Below, piece after piece: positions 1 to 9,637 of a DNA stretch of 64,000 bases. The notes beneath the pieces were generated by a model. The model did not search any database. It was given only the letters and a program-made list of their open reading frames with translations, and was not told the origin of the DNA. The DNA is from Paracoccus sp. S3-43 (lineage in GTDB: Bacteria; Pseudomonadota; Alphaproteobacteria; Rhodobacterales; Rhodobacteraceae). Within the stretch, counting starts at the first letter, position 1; each line of letters begins with the position of its first letter. The stretch covers positions 2,527,001 to 2,591,000 of the forward strand of contig NZ_CP119082.1 in assembly GCF_029027965.1 (NCBI RefSeq), read 5' to 3'. The position numbers were made by a program, and so were the translations under genes.

Positions 1-314
1 CGCTGGCCGAAAAGGACGCCTTCCGCGCGGCGCTGCGCCAATGCTGGAACGAAGGCGCGCTGTCGGTCGAGGCGCGGCGGATGTCGGTCTCGGTCGCGTT
101 CAGCATGACCGCCGACGGCAGGCCGATCGCGGCCAGCCTGCGCATGGCGGGTTACCGGGGCGGGCCGGAATCGGGGGCCGACCACGCCTTCCAGGTCGCC
201 CGGCGCGCGATCATGATGTGCGGGGGCGCGGGTTTCCCGCTGCCCTTCGACAAATACAGCCGCTGGCGCGATGTCGTGGTCGAGTTTCGCCCCGACGGTA
301 TCGGATTTGACTGA
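1..314 (+). CDS. tolA: TolA C-terminal domain, cell envelope protein (5' end cut by window)
   Basis: Partial gene; the reading frame is open from base 3 and ends with TGA just before tolB. About 103 residues remain. They match the periplasmic C-terminal domain of TolA/TonB-type energy transducers: a Cys-containing start (LRQCWNEGA), a central strand (VSVAFSMTADGRPI) and a second Cys (MMCGGAGFPLP), a pair that forms a disulfide in TolA. TolA links the TolQR proton channel in the inner membrane to TolB and Pal at the outer membrane. The assignment rests on this domain plus the adjoining tolB-pal-cpoB; tolQR would be expected upstream, outside the window. Confidence 0.85.
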   Translation, partial: LAEKDAFRAALRQCWNEGALSVEARRMSVSVAFSMTADGRPIAASLRMAGYRGGPESGADHAFQVARRAIMMCGGAGFPLPFDKYSRWRDVVVEFRPDGIGFD

Positions 315-352
315 GGCCGGTTTCCCGGTCCCGTCGCAAGGATGATGAGGAT

Positions 353-1672
353 ATGATGCTTCGGACGCTGACCCTGACCCTGTCGATGGCCCTTGCCGCC
401 GCATCGGCCGCCCTGCCCGCCCTGGCGCAGGACGGCCCCCTGAGGATCGAGATCACCGACGGCGTGACCGAACCGATGGCCATCGCCATTCCCGCCTTCC
501 ACGGCGACGCCGCCGTGGCCCAGCGGATCCGCGACGTGGTGGCCGCCGACCTGACCGGCACCGGGCTGTTCCGCGAAATCCCCCGCGACGCCCAGGTCGC
601 CCGCCCCGGCAGCTTCGGCGAGGCCATCGCCTATGAGGACTGGCGCTCCGTCAGCGCCCAGGCTCTCGTATCCGCCGAGGTCACGCAATCGGGCGAGGCG
701 ATCAGCGTCAAGTTCCGGCTGTTCGACGTCTATGCGGGCCAGGCCCAGGGCGACGGGATGCAGTTCGACGCCCGCGCCGGTGACTGGCGGCGCGCGGCGC
801 ACAAGATCGCCGACCAGATCTATGCCCGGCTGACCGGCGAACAGCCCTATTTCGACAGCCGGGTGGCCTTCGTGCAGGAAACCGGTCCCAAGGATGCGCG
901 GATCAAGCGGATCGGGGTAATGGATTATGACGGCCAGAACATCCTGTGGATGACCGACAGTTCCTCGCTGGTGCTGGCGCCGCAGTTTTCCCGCGACGGG
1001 CGGCGGCTGGTCTATACCAGCTTCGACAGCGGCTTCCCGCAGATCCGGGTGATGGAGGTGGCGACCGTCACCTCCCGCGCGCTGACGCAGGACGCCGACA
1101 GCATGGCGTTCTCGCCCCGCTTCAGCCCGGACGGGCGCTGGATCGCCTATTCCCGCGAACAGGGCGGCAATACCGACATCTGGCTGATGGACGCGGCATC
1201 CGGGGCGCAGCGCCCGCTGGTGCAGTCGCCCGCCATCGACACCGCGCCCAGCTTCAGCCCGGACGGGCAGCGGATCGTGTTCGAATCCGACCGGTCCGGC
1301 AATCCGCAGCTGTATGTCGTGGGCGTCGGCGGGGGCGAGCCGACCCGGATCAGCTTCGGCGACGGGCGCTTCGGGTCGCCCGCCTGGTCGCCCAAGGGCG
1401 ATCTGATCGCCTTCACCAAGCAGGTGGGCGAACGGTTCCACATCGCCACGATGCGCGTCGACGGATCGGGCGAAAAGACCCTGACCGAATCTTTCCTTGA
1501 CGAGTCCCCCACCTGGGCACCCAATGGCCGCGTGGTGATGTTCACGCGGGTCGCGCCGGGCGGGAATGGCCAGCCGCGCCTGCATTCCGTGGACATCACC
1601 GGGCGCAATATGCGACCGCTGAGCCTTGACTTTGCCGCCTCGGATCCCTCTTGGGGTCCATTGATGCCCTGA
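353..1672 (+). CDS. tolB: Tol-Pal system beta-propeller protein TolB
   Basis: Periplasmic TolB, 439 residues, the usual family length. Residues 1-26 form a signal peptide ending ALPALAQ. An N-terminal alpha/beta domain follows (about 30-165), then a six-bladed propeller with the recurring WD/PD40 pattern, seen as FSRDGRRLVYTS, FSPDGRWIAYS, FSPDGQRIVFES and WSPKGDLIAFT. TolB binds Pal and the TolA C-terminus and carries the Tol energy signal to the outer membrane. The gene lies 38 bp after tolA and 36 bp before pal, in one transcription unit. The start is the first of two adjacent ATGs, preceded by an AAGGATGATGAGG ribosome-binding region. Confidence 0.97.
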   Translation: MMLRTLTLTLSMALAAASAALPALAQDGPLRIEITDGVTEPMAIAIPAFHGDAAVAQRIRDVVAADLTGTGLFREIPRDAQVARPGSFGEAIAYEDWRSVSAQALVSAEVTQSGEAISVKFRLFDVYAGQAQGDGMQFDARAGDWRRAAHKIADQIYARLTGEQPYFDSRVAFVQETGPKDARIKRIGVMDYDGQNILWMTDSSSLVLAPQFSRDGRRLVYTSFDSGFPQIRVMEVATVTSRALTQDADSMAFSPRFSPDGRWIAYSREQGGNTDIWLMDAASGAQRPLVQSPAIDTAPSFSPDGQRIVFESDRSGNPQLYVVGVGGGEPTRISFGDGRFGSPAWSPKGDLIAFTKQVGERFHIATMRVDGSGEKTLTESFLDESPTWAPNGRVVMFTRVAPGGNGQPRLHSVDITGRNMRPLSLDFAASDPSWGPLMP

Positions 1673-1708
1673 AGCCCGCACCGGAACACCGACCGGAAGG
1701 ATGACCCG

Positions 1709-2245
1709 ATGATCGCCTGGAAAAAGCCTGTCGCCGCCGCCCTGCTGCTGGCCCTTGCCGCCTGCGCGCAACCCGCGCCGCCGGTCACGCAGACCGTGGT
1801 CGACCCCTATGCCAACGCCGCGGGCGGGGCGCTGTATCAGGGTCAGTTGGCCGGCGGCACCCTGGGGGCCGAGGCGACGGCGGAATATTTCAACAATACC
1901 ATCGGCAACACGGTCCTGTTCGCGGCCAACCAGACGGCGCTGACCGGCGACGCCCGCGCGATCCTGGCGCGCCAGGCCGAATGGCTGAACCGGCACACCA
2001 ACTTCACCGCCGTGGTTCAGGGCCATGCCGAAGAAACGGGCACCCGCGAATACAACCTGGCGCTTGGCGCGCGCCGCGCCAGCGCGGTCCAGGAATACCT
2101 CATCGCCCAGGGCGTCGCGTCGGACCGCCTGCGCACGCTGAGCTTTGGCAAGGAACGCCCGCGCGAGGTCTGCTCGGACGAGGCCTGCTATGCCAACAAC
2201 CGCCGCGCCGTGACCGTGGTCAGCGCCACGGGGGCGGGATCGTGA
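1709..2245 (+). CDS. pal: Peptidoglycan-associated lipoprotein Pal
   Basis: 178-residue outer-membrane lipoprotein. A lipoprotein signal peptide ends in LLLALAACA, with the lipid-modified cysteine at residue 19. The C-terminal half is an OmpA-like peptidoglycan-binding domain with the signature NLALGARRASAV; two further cysteines sit near the end (CSDEACY). Pal tethers the outer membrane to the cell wall and is recruited to the division site by TolB and TolA. The stop codon overlaps the GTG start of cpoB (GTGA), indicating translational coupling. Confidence 0.97.
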   Translation: MIAWKKPVAAALLLALAACAQPAPPVTQTVVDPYANAAGGALYQGQLAGGTLGAEATAEYFNNTIGNTVLFAANQTALTGDARAILARQAEWLNRHTNFTAVVQGHAEETGTREYNLALGARRASAVQEYLIAQGVASDRLRTLSFGKERPREVCSDEACYANNRRAVTVVSATGAGS

Positions 2246-3123
2246 CCCTGCGCGCCATTGCCGCAGCCGTCCTGGCCGTGACGGTGGCGCTGCCTGCGCT
2301 GGCGGACGAACCCCGGCTTGCCGATCTGCGGGCGGAATTGTCCGAGATTCGCGGCCAGTTGCAGTCCCTGCGCTCGGAACTGGTCGCCTCGGGCGCGGCG
2401 GGGTTCCAGGCGGCGGGCGGGGATGCCGCCATCGACCGCATGAACGCGATGGAGCAGCGGCTGGCGCGGCTGACCGACCGGACCGAGCAGTTGGGAAACC
2501 GCATCGACCGGATCGTCGCCGACAGCAACCGCCGTATCGCCGACATGGAATTCCGCCTGTGCGAGATGGACGAGACCTGCGACCTGTCCGCCCTGACCAC
2601 CCCCGATCCCGGCCGCGTGGCGACCGTGCCCCTGCCTCCGCCGCCCCCCCAGCAGGGCGGCGGCAAGCCTGCCTCCGCAGGCGAGCAGGCTGATTTCGAC
2701 GCCGCACGGCAGGTCATGGCCAGCGGCGATTTCCGCCGCGCGGCGGAAATGTTCGGCACCGTGGCCGAAACCCATGCCGGGGGCGCGCTGACGGCCGAGG
2801 CACTGTTCCTGCGCGGCGCCGCCCTGGACAGCGCGGGCGACGCCAAGGGCGCGGCGGCAGCCTGGCTGGAGGGGTTCTCGGCCGATCCCGACGGTCCGCG
2901 CGCCGCCGAAAGCCTGCTGGGCATCGCCCGCGTCATCGAGGCCGAGGGGGACGCCACGGCGGCCTGCCTTTACCTGGCCGAGATCCCCGCCCGCTTTCCC
3001 GGATCCCCCTTCGCCGCCGAGGCGGAAACCCGGATGAGCCGCCTTGCCTGCGGCAGCAACGACCTGGAACCTCTGCCCGGCGATGCCGCCCAGGCCGACC
3101 TGGCCGAAGGCGAAGGGCAATAG
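2242..3123 (+). CDS. cpoB: Tol-Pal associated cell division coordinator CpoB (YbgF)
   Basis: 293-residue periplasmic protein. It starts at a GTG that overlaps the pal stop; this start places a signal peptide (to about residue 21, VALPALADEP) at the N-terminus, whereas longer in-frame starts would run through pal. After the signal come a coiled-coil segment (about 25-110), a Pro-rich linker (PLPPPPPQQGGG) and a C-terminal TPR domain (about 155-290) with ADFDAARQVMASGDFRRAAE as its first repeat. In E. coli CpoB coordinates peptidoglycan synthesis with Tol-driven outer-membrane constriction. It is the last member of the tol-pal unit here. Confidence 0.93.
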   Translation: MTLRAIAAAVLAVTVALPALADEPRLADLRAELSEIRGQLQSLRSELVASGAAGFQAAGGDAAIDRMNAMEQRLARLTDRTEQLGNRIDRIVADSNRRIADMEFRLCEMDETCDLSALTTPDPGRVATVPLPPPPPQQGGGKPASAGEQADFDAARQVMASGDFRRAAEMFGTVAETHAGGALTAEALFLRGAALDSAGDAKGAAAAWLEGFSADPDGPRAAESLLGIARVIEAEGDATAACLYLAEIPARFPGSPFAAEAETRMSRLACGSNDLEPLPGDAAQADLAEGEGQ

Positions 3124-3130
3124 CGCATCC

Positions 3131-4366
3131 ATGTCCCTGCCGCCCGCCGATCCAGCCTTTCGCGTCCATGCAGCCCTGGACCGGCTGGCGGGCGACCTGC
3201 CCGCCATCGGCATCGCCGTGTCGGGCGGCGGCGATTCGATCGCCCTGATGCACATGATGGCCGAATGGGGTCGCGGCCGCAGGATCATGGTCGCCACCGT
3301 GGATCACGGCCTGCGCCCGGAAAGCACGGCCGAGGCGCGCCAGGTCGGCCGCGCCGCCCGCGCGCTTGACCTGCCCCATGCCACGCTGGTCTGGCAGCGC
3401 GGCACCGAGACCGGCAACCTGATGGCCAATGCCCGCGACGCCCGGCTGCGGCTGCTGGCCGGCTGGGCGCAGCGCAACGACCTGCCCGCCGTGGCGCTTG
3501 GCCATACGGCGGACGACCAGGCCGAAACCCTGCTGATGCGGCTGGCGCGGGGGTCGGGGATCGACGGGCTGGCCTCGATGGCGGAATGGCGCGACCGATT
3601 CGGCATCCGCTGGCTGCGCCCGATGCTGGCGGCCGGGCGGCAGCCGCTGCGCGACTGGCTGCGGGCGCGCGGCATTGGCTGGATCGACGATCCCAGCAAC
3701 GAGAACGAGGATTTCGACCGCATCCGCATCCGTAAGGCGATCCAGGCGATGGGCCTGGATGTCCCCGCCCTGGCCCGCGCCGCCAACCATATCCAGGAAG
3801 CGCGGGACGCCCTGTCCCATTACGCCGCCCATGCCGCGCGCGACGCCGTGGCCCAGGACGGCAGCCTGACCCTGCCGCGCCGCGCCTATGGCGACGCCCC
3901 GCCCGAGATTCGCCGCCGCCTGATCGTCGCCGCCTGCCGCTGGATCACCGGGGCCGATTACCCGCCGCGCCGCAACACCGCCCTGCACGCGCTGAACGCC
4001 ATCGCCACCGGCCACCGGGTCACGCTGGACGGCGCCCTGATCGAGCCCGAGGGCGACCGGATCCGGCTGTTCCGGGAAACCGCCGCCGCCCTGCGCGCCC
4101 CCGACGCGTGGAACGGCATCTGGGATAATCGCTGGCATGTCAGCGGCCTCAAGCCTGGCCAGCATGTCGCGGCGCTTGGGCTGGGCCAGGTCGCGCGGGT
4201 CAAATGGCGCCTGTCCTGCCTGGGCCGCGACGAGGCCGCCGCCAGCCCCGCCATCTGGGAAGGCGACCGGCTGGTGGCCGCGCCGCTGATCCGCCCGGCG
4301 GCGCCCTATGACCTGCGTCCGGTCCGGGTTGCGTCAGATTTCCACAGGCTTGTCATGGCGCATTGA
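3131..4366 (+). CDS. tilS: tRNA(Ile)-lysidine synthetase TilS
   Basis: 411 residues. TilS attaches lysine to C34 of tRNA-Ile(CAU) using ATP, changing its codon from AUG to AUA. The PP-loop ATP-binding motif SGGGDS is at residues 31-36, followed by family segments ATVDHGLRPES and ALGHTADDQAETLLMRLARGSG. The C-terminal part is the tRNA-binding region and diverges, as is usual. The ATG at 3131 is preferred because it starts a normal N-terminus 7 bp after cpoB; a longer in-frame start lies inside cpoB. It sits directly ahead of ftsH, a common arrangement in proteobacteria. Confidence 0.95.
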   Translation: MSLPPADPAFRVHAALDRLAGDLPAIGIAVSGGGDSIALMHMMAEWGRGRRIMVATVDHGLRPESTAEARQVGRAARALDLPHATLVWQRGTETGNLMANARDARLRLLAGWAQRNDLPAVALGHTADDQAETLLMRLARGSGIDGLASMAEWRDRFGIRWLRPMLAAGRQPLRDWLRARGIGWIDDPSNENEDFDRIRIRKAIQAMGLDVPALARAANHIQEARDALSHYAAHAARDAVAQDGSLTLPRRAYGDAPPEIRRRLIVAACRWITGADYPPRRNTALHALNAIATGHRVTLDGALIEPEGDRIRLFRETAAALRAPDAWNGIWDNRWHVSGLKPGQHVAALGLGQVARVKWRLSCLGRDEAAASPAIWEGDRLVAAPLIRPAAPYDLRPVRVASDFHRLVMAH

Positions 4367-4390
4367 ACCTGCCCCGATAATCCCTATTTT
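4363..4390 (+). promoter_or_regulatory. Candidate ftsH promoter
   Basis: TTGAAC (4363-4368) and TATTTT (4385-4390) are separated by 16 bp and lie 33 bp before the ftsH start, overlapping the end of tilS. A CTTG-containing segment further upstream (from 4349) could instead belong to a heat-shock sigma factor promoter, as is common for ftsH. Sequence match only. Confidence 0.35.
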
Positions 4391-4422
4391 CAAGCCAAAC
4401 CGCTTTCCGCCGGAGGTCCGAT

Positions 4423-6312
4423 TTGGGCAACGCACGCAACCTGGCCTTCTGGGTCGTCCTTTTCCTGATGATCCTGGCGCTGTTCAATCTGTTCAGCGAC
4501 GGCGCGACGACCATGAACAGCCGGCAGATCAGCTATTCGGACTTCATCCAGCGGGTCGACAACGACCAGATCGCCGCCGTCACCATCGACGGCGAACAGT
4601 TGGCCGTCACCGGCACCGACGGCAACCAGTATTCCACGATCCGCCCGCAGGGCGAGGATATCGCCGACCGCCTGATCGCCAAAAGCGTCGATGTGAAGGT
4701 CGTGCCGCAGCAGCAGTCCGGCTTCATGTCGCTGCTGGGCGTCTGGCTGCCCTTCATCCTGCTGATCGGCGTGTGGATCTTCTTCATGAACCGGATGCAG
4801 GGCGGCGGCAAAGGCGGGGCGATGGGCTTTGGCAAGTCGCGCGCGAAACTCTTGACCGAAAAGCACGGCCGGGTGACCTTCGACGACGTGGCCGGCATCG
4901 ACGAGGCCAAGGAGGAGCTTGAGGAAATCGTCGAATTCCTGCGCAACCCGCAGAAATTCAGCCGGTTGGGCGGCAAGATCCCGAAAGGCGCGCTGCTGGT
5001 CGGCCCTCCGGGCACCGGCAAGACGCTGCTGGCCCGCGCCATCGCCGGTGAGGCGGGCGTGCCCTTCTTCACCATCTCGGGGTCCGACTTCGTGGAAATG
5101 TTCGTGGGCGTCGGCGCAAGCCGGGTCCGCGACATGTTCGAACAGGCCAAGAAATCCGCCCCCTGCATCGTCTTCATCGACGAGATCGACGCGGTGGGCC
5201 GCGCGCGCGGCGTGGGCATCGGCGGCGGCAACGACGAACGCGAACAGACCCTGAACCAGCTTCTGGTCGAGATGGACGGGTTCGAGGCGAACGAGGGCAT
5301 CATCATCGTCGCCGCCACCAACCGCCGCGACGTGCTGGACCCCGCCCTGCTGCGACCCGGCCGCTTCGACCGCCAGATCCATGTCCCCAATCCCGACATC
5401 AAGGGGCGCGAGAAGATCCTGTCGGTCCATGCCCGCAAGGTGCCGGTCGGTCCCGACGTGGACCTGCGAATCATCGCCCGCGGCACGCCCGGCTTTTCCG
5501 GCGCCGACCTGATGAACCTGGTGAACGAGGCCGCGCTGATGGCCGCGCGCATCGGTCGCCGTTTCGTCAGCATGGAAGATTTCGAGAATGCCAAGGACAA
5601 GGTGATGCTGGGCGTCGAACGCCGCAGCATGGTTCTGACGCCGGAACAGAAGGAAAAGACCGCCTATCACGAGGCCGGTCACGCCGTGGTTGGCCTGTCC
5701 ATGCCGAAATGCGATCCGGTCTACAAGGCGACGATCATCCCGCGCGGCGGTGCCCTGGGCATGGTGGTGTCGCTGCCGGAAATGGACCGCCTGAACTTCC
5801 ACAAGGACGAGGCCAAGCAGAAGCTGGCGATGACCATGGCCGGCAAGGCCGCCGAGATCATCAAGTATGGCGAGGAAGGCGTGTCGAACGGCCCCGCAGG
5901 CGACATCCAGCAGGCCAGCCAGCTGGCCCGCGCCATGGTGATGCGCTGGGGGATGTCCGACAAGGTCGGCAATATCGACTATGCCGAGGCGCATGAGGGC
6001 TATAACGGCTCGACCGGCGGCTTCTCGATCTCGGCCGCGACCAAGGAACTGATCGAGCAGGAAGTCCGCGACCTGATCGAGGAAGGCTATCAGGAAGCCC
6101 GCCGCATCCTGCTGGAAAAATCCGAGGAATTCGAGCGCATGGCCCAGGGCCTTCTGGAATACGAAACCCTGACCGGCGAGGAGATCGGCAAGATCCTGCG
6201 CGGCGAACCCTTGGGCGGCGACGACGACACGCCGGGCAGCGTGATCCCCTCGGTCACCGCGATCCCCAAGGCGGGCAAGCCCGCGCCCGGCGGCGATCCC
6301 GCCCCGGCATGA
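4423..6312 (+). CDS. ftsH: ATP-dependent zinc metalloprotease FtsH
   Basis: 629-residue inner-membrane AAA+ protease that degrades misfolded membrane proteins and short-lived regulators. Order: TM1 (residues 7-24), periplasmic segment, TM2 (about 103-122), AAA+ domain with Walker A GPPGTGKT (194-201), the pore loop, Walker B with FIDEIDAVG and second region of homology, then the M41 protease domain with zinc motif HEAGH (416-420). The start is TTG at 4423, 5 bp after a strong GGAGG; no better ATG gives a full TM1. Preceded by tilS and followed by a strong terminator. Confidence 0.98.
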   Translation: MGNARNLAFWVVLFLMILALFNLFSDGATTMNSRQISYSDFIQRVDNDQIAAVTIDGEQLAVTGTDGNQYSTIRPQGEDIADRLIAKSVDVKVVPQQQSGFMSLLGVWLPFILLIGVWIFFMNRMQGGGKGGAMGFGKSRAKLLTEKHGRVTFDDVAGIDEAKEELEEIVEFLRNPQKFSRLGGKIPKGALLVGPPGTGKTLLARAIAGEAGVPFFTISGSDFVEMFVGVGASRVRDMFEQAKKSAPCIVFIDEIDAVGRARGVGIGGGNDEREQTLNQLLVEMDGFEANEGIIIVAATNRRDVLDPALLRPGRFDRQIHVPNPDIKGREKILSVHARKVPVGPDVDLRIIARGTPGFSGADLMNLVNEAALMAARIGRRFVSMEDFENAKDKVMLGVERRSMVLTPEQKEKTAYHEAGHAVVGLSMPKCDPVYKATIIPRGGALGMVVSLPEMDRLNFHKDEAKQKLAMTMAGKAAEIIKYGEEGVSNGPAGDIQQASQLARAMVMRWGMSDKVGNIDYAEAHEGYNGSTGGFSISAATKELIEQEVRDLIEEGYQEARRILLEKSEEFERMAQGLLEYETLTGEEIGKILRGEPLGGDDDTPGSVIPSVTAIPKAGKPAPGGDPAPA

Positions 6313-6319
6313 CACCCGG

Positions 6320-6349
6320 AACCCCGGCCCTGCGCCGGGGTTTTCCTTT
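6320..6349 (+). terminator. Rho-independent terminator after ftsH
   Basis: A perfect 9-bp stem (AACCCCGGC, loop CCTGC, GCCGGGGTT) followed by TTCCTTT, starting 7 bp after the ftsH stop codon. Confidence 0.8.
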
Positions 6350-6408
6350 ACGCCTTGCACCCCGATGCCGCCCGGTGCATCCCCCTGCCCAGGTGAACGG
6401 AGGGGCCG

Positions 6409-6708
6409 ATGCAGATCGACGACATTCCAGACATGGCAACGCTGCGCGCCCATATCGACGCGCTGGACGAACAGCTTGTCGCGCTTCTGGCGCAGCGCCA
6501 TGCCCTGATCGCCCGCGCCGCCCGGATCAAGGAACAGGTCGGCCTGCCCGCCCGAATCGATGACCGGGTCGAGGAAGTGGTCGCAAATGTCGGCCGCCAT
6601 GCCGCATCGCGCGGGCTGGACCCCGTGCTGATCCAGACTGTCTGGCGGCAACTGATCGAAGCCGCCATCGCGCAGGAAGATCGCTATCTGAACGGAGACC
6701 GCCCGTGA
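6409..6708 (+). CDS. Chorismate mutase, AroQ type
   Basis: 99-residue all-helical protein that matches a stand-alone AroQ-class chorismate mutase, which converts chorismate to prephenate for Phe and Tyr synthesis. The N-terminal helix carries [19 protein letters not shown], followed by the conserved Arg/Lys-rich [17 protein letters not shown]. The third helix has [16 protein letters not shown]. The ATG at 6409 follows GGAGGGGCCG. Its stop overlaps the GTG start of folD, so the two are translationally coupled. Proteins of this type can also act as isochorismate-pyruvate lyases, but no siderophore genes lie nearby. Confidence 0.88.
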   Translation: MQIDDIPDMATLRAHIDALDEQLVALLAQRHALIARAARIKEQVGLPARIDDRVEEVVANVGRHAASRGLDPVLIQTVWRQLIEAAIAQEDRYLNGDRP

Positions 6709-7598
6709 CCGCATCGCTGCCCATCACCGCGAAACTGATCGACGGAAAGGCTTTCGCCGCCGCCCTGCGCGCCCGCATCGCGACCCAGGTCGCGGCAATG
6801 GCCGCCCAGGGGATTACCCCCGGCCTGGCCGTCGTCCTAGTGGGCGAGGATCCGGCCAGCCAGGTCTATGTCCGGTCCAAGGGCCGCATGACGCGCGAGG
6901 TGGGGATGAACTCCTATGAACACCGCCTGCCTGCCGACACGCCCCAAGCCGACCTGCTGGCGCTGATCGACCGGCTGAACGCCGACCCGGCGGTGAACGG
7001 CATTCTGGTGCAATTGCCGCTGCCGTCCCATATGGACGAATCCGCCGTCATCAACGCCGTCGACCCGGCCAAGGACGTGGACGGGTTCCACATCCTGAAT
7101 GTCGGGCTGCTGGCGACGGGGCAGAAGGCGATGGTGCCCTGCACGCCGCTGGGCTGCCTGATGCTGCTGCGCGACCACTTGGGCAGCCTGTCGGGCAGAA
7201 ACGCCCTGGTGATCGGCCGCAGCAATATCGTCGGCAAGCCGATGGCCCAGCTTCTGCTGCGCGACAGCGCCACGGTGACGGTGGCCCATTCGCGCACCGC
7301 GAACCTGCCCGATCTCTGCCGCCAAGCCGATATCGTGGTTGCCGCAGTGGGCCGCGCGCATTTCGTGCAGGGCGACTGGATCAAGCCGGGCGCGACGGTG
7401 ATCGACGTGGGCATCAACCGCACCGAGGACGGGCTGGTGGGCGATGTCGATTTCGACAGCGCGGCCAGGGTCGCGGATGCGATCACGCCGGTTCCGGGCG
7501 GCGTCGGGCCGATGACCATCGCCTGCCTGCTGGCCAATACGCTGACCGCGACCGCGCGCGCCAACGGCCTGCCCGATCCCGACGGCCTGACGCCCTGA
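6705..7598 (+). CDS. folD: Bifunctional methylenetetrahydrofolate dehydrogenase / methenyltetrahydrofolate cyclohydrolase FolD
   Basis: 297 residues, standard length. It interconverts 5,10-methylene-THF and 10-formyl-THF in the cytosol. Visible signatures are [14 protein letters not shown], carrying the catalytic Tyr and Lys, the folate-site segment [10 protein letters not shown], the Rossmann region [17 protein letters not shown] and the C-terminal [16 protein letters not shown]. The GTG start overlaps the chorismate mutase stop (GTGA). Its product feeds purine and formyl-Met synthesis; purU, which drains the same formyl-THF pool, lies about 12 kb away. Confidence 0.97.
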   Translation: MTASLPITAKLIDGKAFAAALRARIATQVAAMAAQGITPGLAVVLVGEDPASQVYVRSKGRMTREVGMNSYEHRLPADTPQADLLALIDRLNADPAVNGILVQLPLPSHMDESAVINAVDPAKDVDGFHILNVGLLATGQKAMVPCTPLGCLMLLRDHLGSLSGRNALVIGRSNIVGKPMAQLLLRDSATVTVAHSRTANLPDLCRQADIVVAAVGRAHFVQGDWIKPGATVIDVGINRTEDGLVGDVDFDSAARVADAITPVPGGVGPMTIACLLANTLTATARANGLPDPDGLTP

Positions 7599-7628
7599 GC
7601 CCGGCACCGGGGCGCACGGGCCCGCGCC

Positions 7629-7689
7629 GGGGGCTTCGCGCCCCCCTTGCCTGCTGCCAGGCGGCACGCGCGGCGGGGGCAAAGCCCCC
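7629..7689. repeat. GC-rich hairpin repeats between folD and ruvB (copy F)
   Basis: Two short inverted repeats of the type GGGGGC-N3/5-GCCCCC (7629-7646 and 7675-7689) lie between the convergent folD and ruvB genes. They belong to a dispersed family also seen near 19.1, 19.3, 38.4, 45.3 and 63.5 kb. This copy lacks the GGATATTT tail. It may also serve as a bidirectional transcription stop. Confidence 0.6.
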
Positions 7690-7699
7690 TGCCCTCCGG

Positions 7700-8731
7700 T
7701 CAGCCGTCGAACAGCGTCGCCTGCAACGGCGCGGTCGGCGCGGACAGCCCCAGATGCCGCCAGGCGCCCGCCGTCAACTGCCGCCCGCGCGGCGTGCGGG
7801 CGATCAGGCCCTGTTGCAGCAGATAAGGCTCGATCACTTCCTCGATCGCGTCGCGGCTTTCCGACAGCGCCGCCGACAGGGTTTCGACGCCGACCGGGCC
7901 GCCGCCGTAATGTTCGGCCATCTGCATCAGATAGCGCCGGTCGGCGCCGTCCAGGCCCAGGTCGTCCACGCCAAGCCGGGTCAGCGCCGTATCGGCGATC
8001 TGGCGCGTCAGACGTCCGTCCCCCTCGACCAGGGCAAAATCCACCACCCGGCGCAGCAGCCGCCCCGCGATTCGCGGCGTGCCGCGGGCGCGGCGAGCGA
8101 TTTCGCGCGTCCCGTCCGGGTCCGCCGCGATACCCATCAGCCGGGCGCCGCGCTGCACGATCAGGTCCAGTTCGGGGATCGTATAAAATTCCAGCCGCGT
8201 CGGGATACCGAAACGGTCGCGCAGCGGCGTGGTCAGCAGGCCCAGGCGGGTAGTGGCGCCGACCAGGGTGAAAGGCTGCAACTCGATCCGCACGGTGCGC
8301 GCGGCGGGGCCTTCGCCGATCACCAGATCCAGTTCGAAATCCTCCAGGGCGGGATAGAGGATCTCCTCGACCGCCGGGTTCATGCGGTGGATTTCGTCGA
8401 TGAACAGCACGTCGCGGGCTTCCAGATTGGTCAGGATCGCCGCCAGATCGCCGGACCGCGCCAGCACCGGACCCGAGGTCATGCGGAAGTTCACGCCCAG
8501 TTCGCGGGCCATGATCTGCGCCAGCGTGGTCTTGCCCAGGCCCGGCGGGCCGAAGAACAGCGTGTGGTCCATCGCCTTGCCGCGCATCTTGGCGCTTTCG
8601 ATGAAGACCCGCAGGTTGGCGCGGGCCTCGGCCTGTCCCACGAATTCGGACAGCATCTGCGGGCGCAGGGCGCGGTCTTCAGAGTCGCCCTCGATCGGTT
8701 CCGGGCGCAGGGTCGGATCGGGCTGGATCAT
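7700..8731 (-). CDS. ruvB: Holliday junction branch migration helicase RuvB
   Basis: 343-residue AAA+ motor that drives branch migration of Holliday junctions with RuvA. Walker A GPPGLGKT, Walker B DEIHRM, the arginine-finger region [13 protein letters not shown] and a C-terminal winged helix ([13 protein letters not shown]) are all present. The N-terminal [12 protein letters not shown] is typical. The gene overlaps the end of htpX by 4 bp, so ruvB is read last in a dnaE-ruvC-ruvA-htpX-ruvB run; htpX separates it from ruvA, unlike the usual contiguous ruvCAB. Confidence 0.98.
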   Translation of the reverse strand: MIQPDPTLRPEPIEGDSEDRALRPQMLSEFVGQAEARANLRVFIESAKMRGKAMDHTLFFGPPGLGKTTLAQIMARELGVNFRMTSGPVLARSGDLAAILTNLEARDVLFIDEIHRMNPAVEEILYPALEDFELDLVIGEGPAARTVRIELQPFTLVGATTRLGLLTTPLRDRFGIPTRLEFYTIPELDLIVQRGARLMGIAADPDGTREIARRARGTPRIAGRLLRRVVDFALVEGDGRLTRQIADTALTRLGVDDLGLDGADRRYLMQMAEHYGGGPVGVETLSAALSESRDAIEEVIEPYLLQQGLIARTPRGRQLTAGAWRHLGLSAPTAPLQATLFDG

Positions 8732-9630
8732 CCGCGTCCCCAGGGGCCGTCGTCGCGCCCGCTGCGCGGGATGGAGGAGGCGCGTTCGCGCGGCCCGCCA
8801 TCCATCGCCATCAGCCGGGCGATGCGATCCTCGGTCGCAGGGTGGGTGGCGAACAGGCGGTCCATGCGCAGCCCGTTCAGCGGGTTCACGATGAACATGG
8901 CCGCCGCCGCCGGGTTGCGTTCGGCGGGAATGTTCAGCACCCGCCCCGCAAGTTGCGAGATCTTCGCCAGGGCCGAGGCCAGCGCCTGCGGCTGGCCGCT
9001 GATTTGCGCGCCGGTCGCATCGGCCTCGTATTCGCGGGCGCGGGAAATCGCCATCTGCACCATCATCGCCGCCAAGGGCGCGAAGATCATCGCCAGGATC
9101 GCGCCCAGGCCGCCGCCCCGGTCGTCGCGCCCGCCGGTGAACATCATCATGTTGCCCATCATGGCGATGGCCCCGGCCATGGTCGCGGTGACGGTCATGG
9201 TCAGCGTGTCGCGATGCTTGATATGGGCCAGTTCATGCGCGATCACGCCCGCAAGCTCATCCCGCGACAGGCTGCGGACCAGACCCTGCGTCACCGCCAC
9301 GGCGGAGTTTTCGGGATTGCGGCCGGTAGCGAAGGCGTTGGGCTGTTCGGTGGGCAGCAGATACAGCTTGGGCATCGGCAGATCCGCCCGCCGGGCCAGT
9401 TCGGCGGTCAGCGCATAAAGATCGCCCCCCTGCTGCGGCGACAGTTCGACCGCGCCCTGCTGGCGCAGCACCATCTTGTCGCTGTTCCACCAGGAAAAGA
9501 CGTTCATGCCGCCCGCCAGCAGCAGGGCGATCACCGCGCCGCCCTGCCCGCCCAGCATCCAGCCAAGCGCCATGACCAGGGCGGTCATGGCGGCCATCAG
9601 GATAAAGACCTTTGCGTTCCCGTGCATCAA
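8728..9630 (-). CDS. htpX: Zinc metalloprotease HtpX
   Basis: 300-residue M48-family membrane protease that helps FtsH in inner-membrane quality control. Two N-terminal transmembrane stretches (about residues 8-45) precede the zinc site [10 protein letters not shown]; further hydrophobic helices follow ([19 protein letters not shown]), then [13 protein letters not shown], which carries the third zinc ligand. The C-terminal segment [14 protein letters not shown] is conserved. It sits between ruvA and ruvB and overlaps ruvB by 4 bp. Confidence 0.95.
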   Translation of the reverse strand: MMHGNAKVFILMAAMTALVMALGWMLGGQGGAVIALLLAGGMNVFSWWNSDKMVLRQQGAVELSPQQGGDLYALTAELARRADLPMPKLYLLPTEQPNAFATGRNPENSAVAVTQGLVRSLSRDELAGVIAHELAHIKHRDTLTMTVTATMAGAIAMMGNMMMFTGGRDDRGGGLGAILAMIFAPLAAMMVQMAISRAREYEADATGAQISGQPQALASALAKISQLAGRVLNIPAERNPAAAAMFIVNPLNGLRMDRLFATHPATEDRIARLMAMDGGPRERASSIPRSGRDDGPWGRG

Positions 9631-9637
9631 GCGCCCC

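Noticed and set aside
152..2707. Very long minus-strand frame (851 codons) opposite tolB-pal-cpoB
   Set aside because: Composition is Arg/Gly/Pro-rich with no domain; it is the antisense shadow of clearly coding genes in GC-rich DNA. The same applies to other long opposite-strand frames, e.g. 4390-6714, 12338-14059, 19227-21641, 24761-27958 and 35985-38303.
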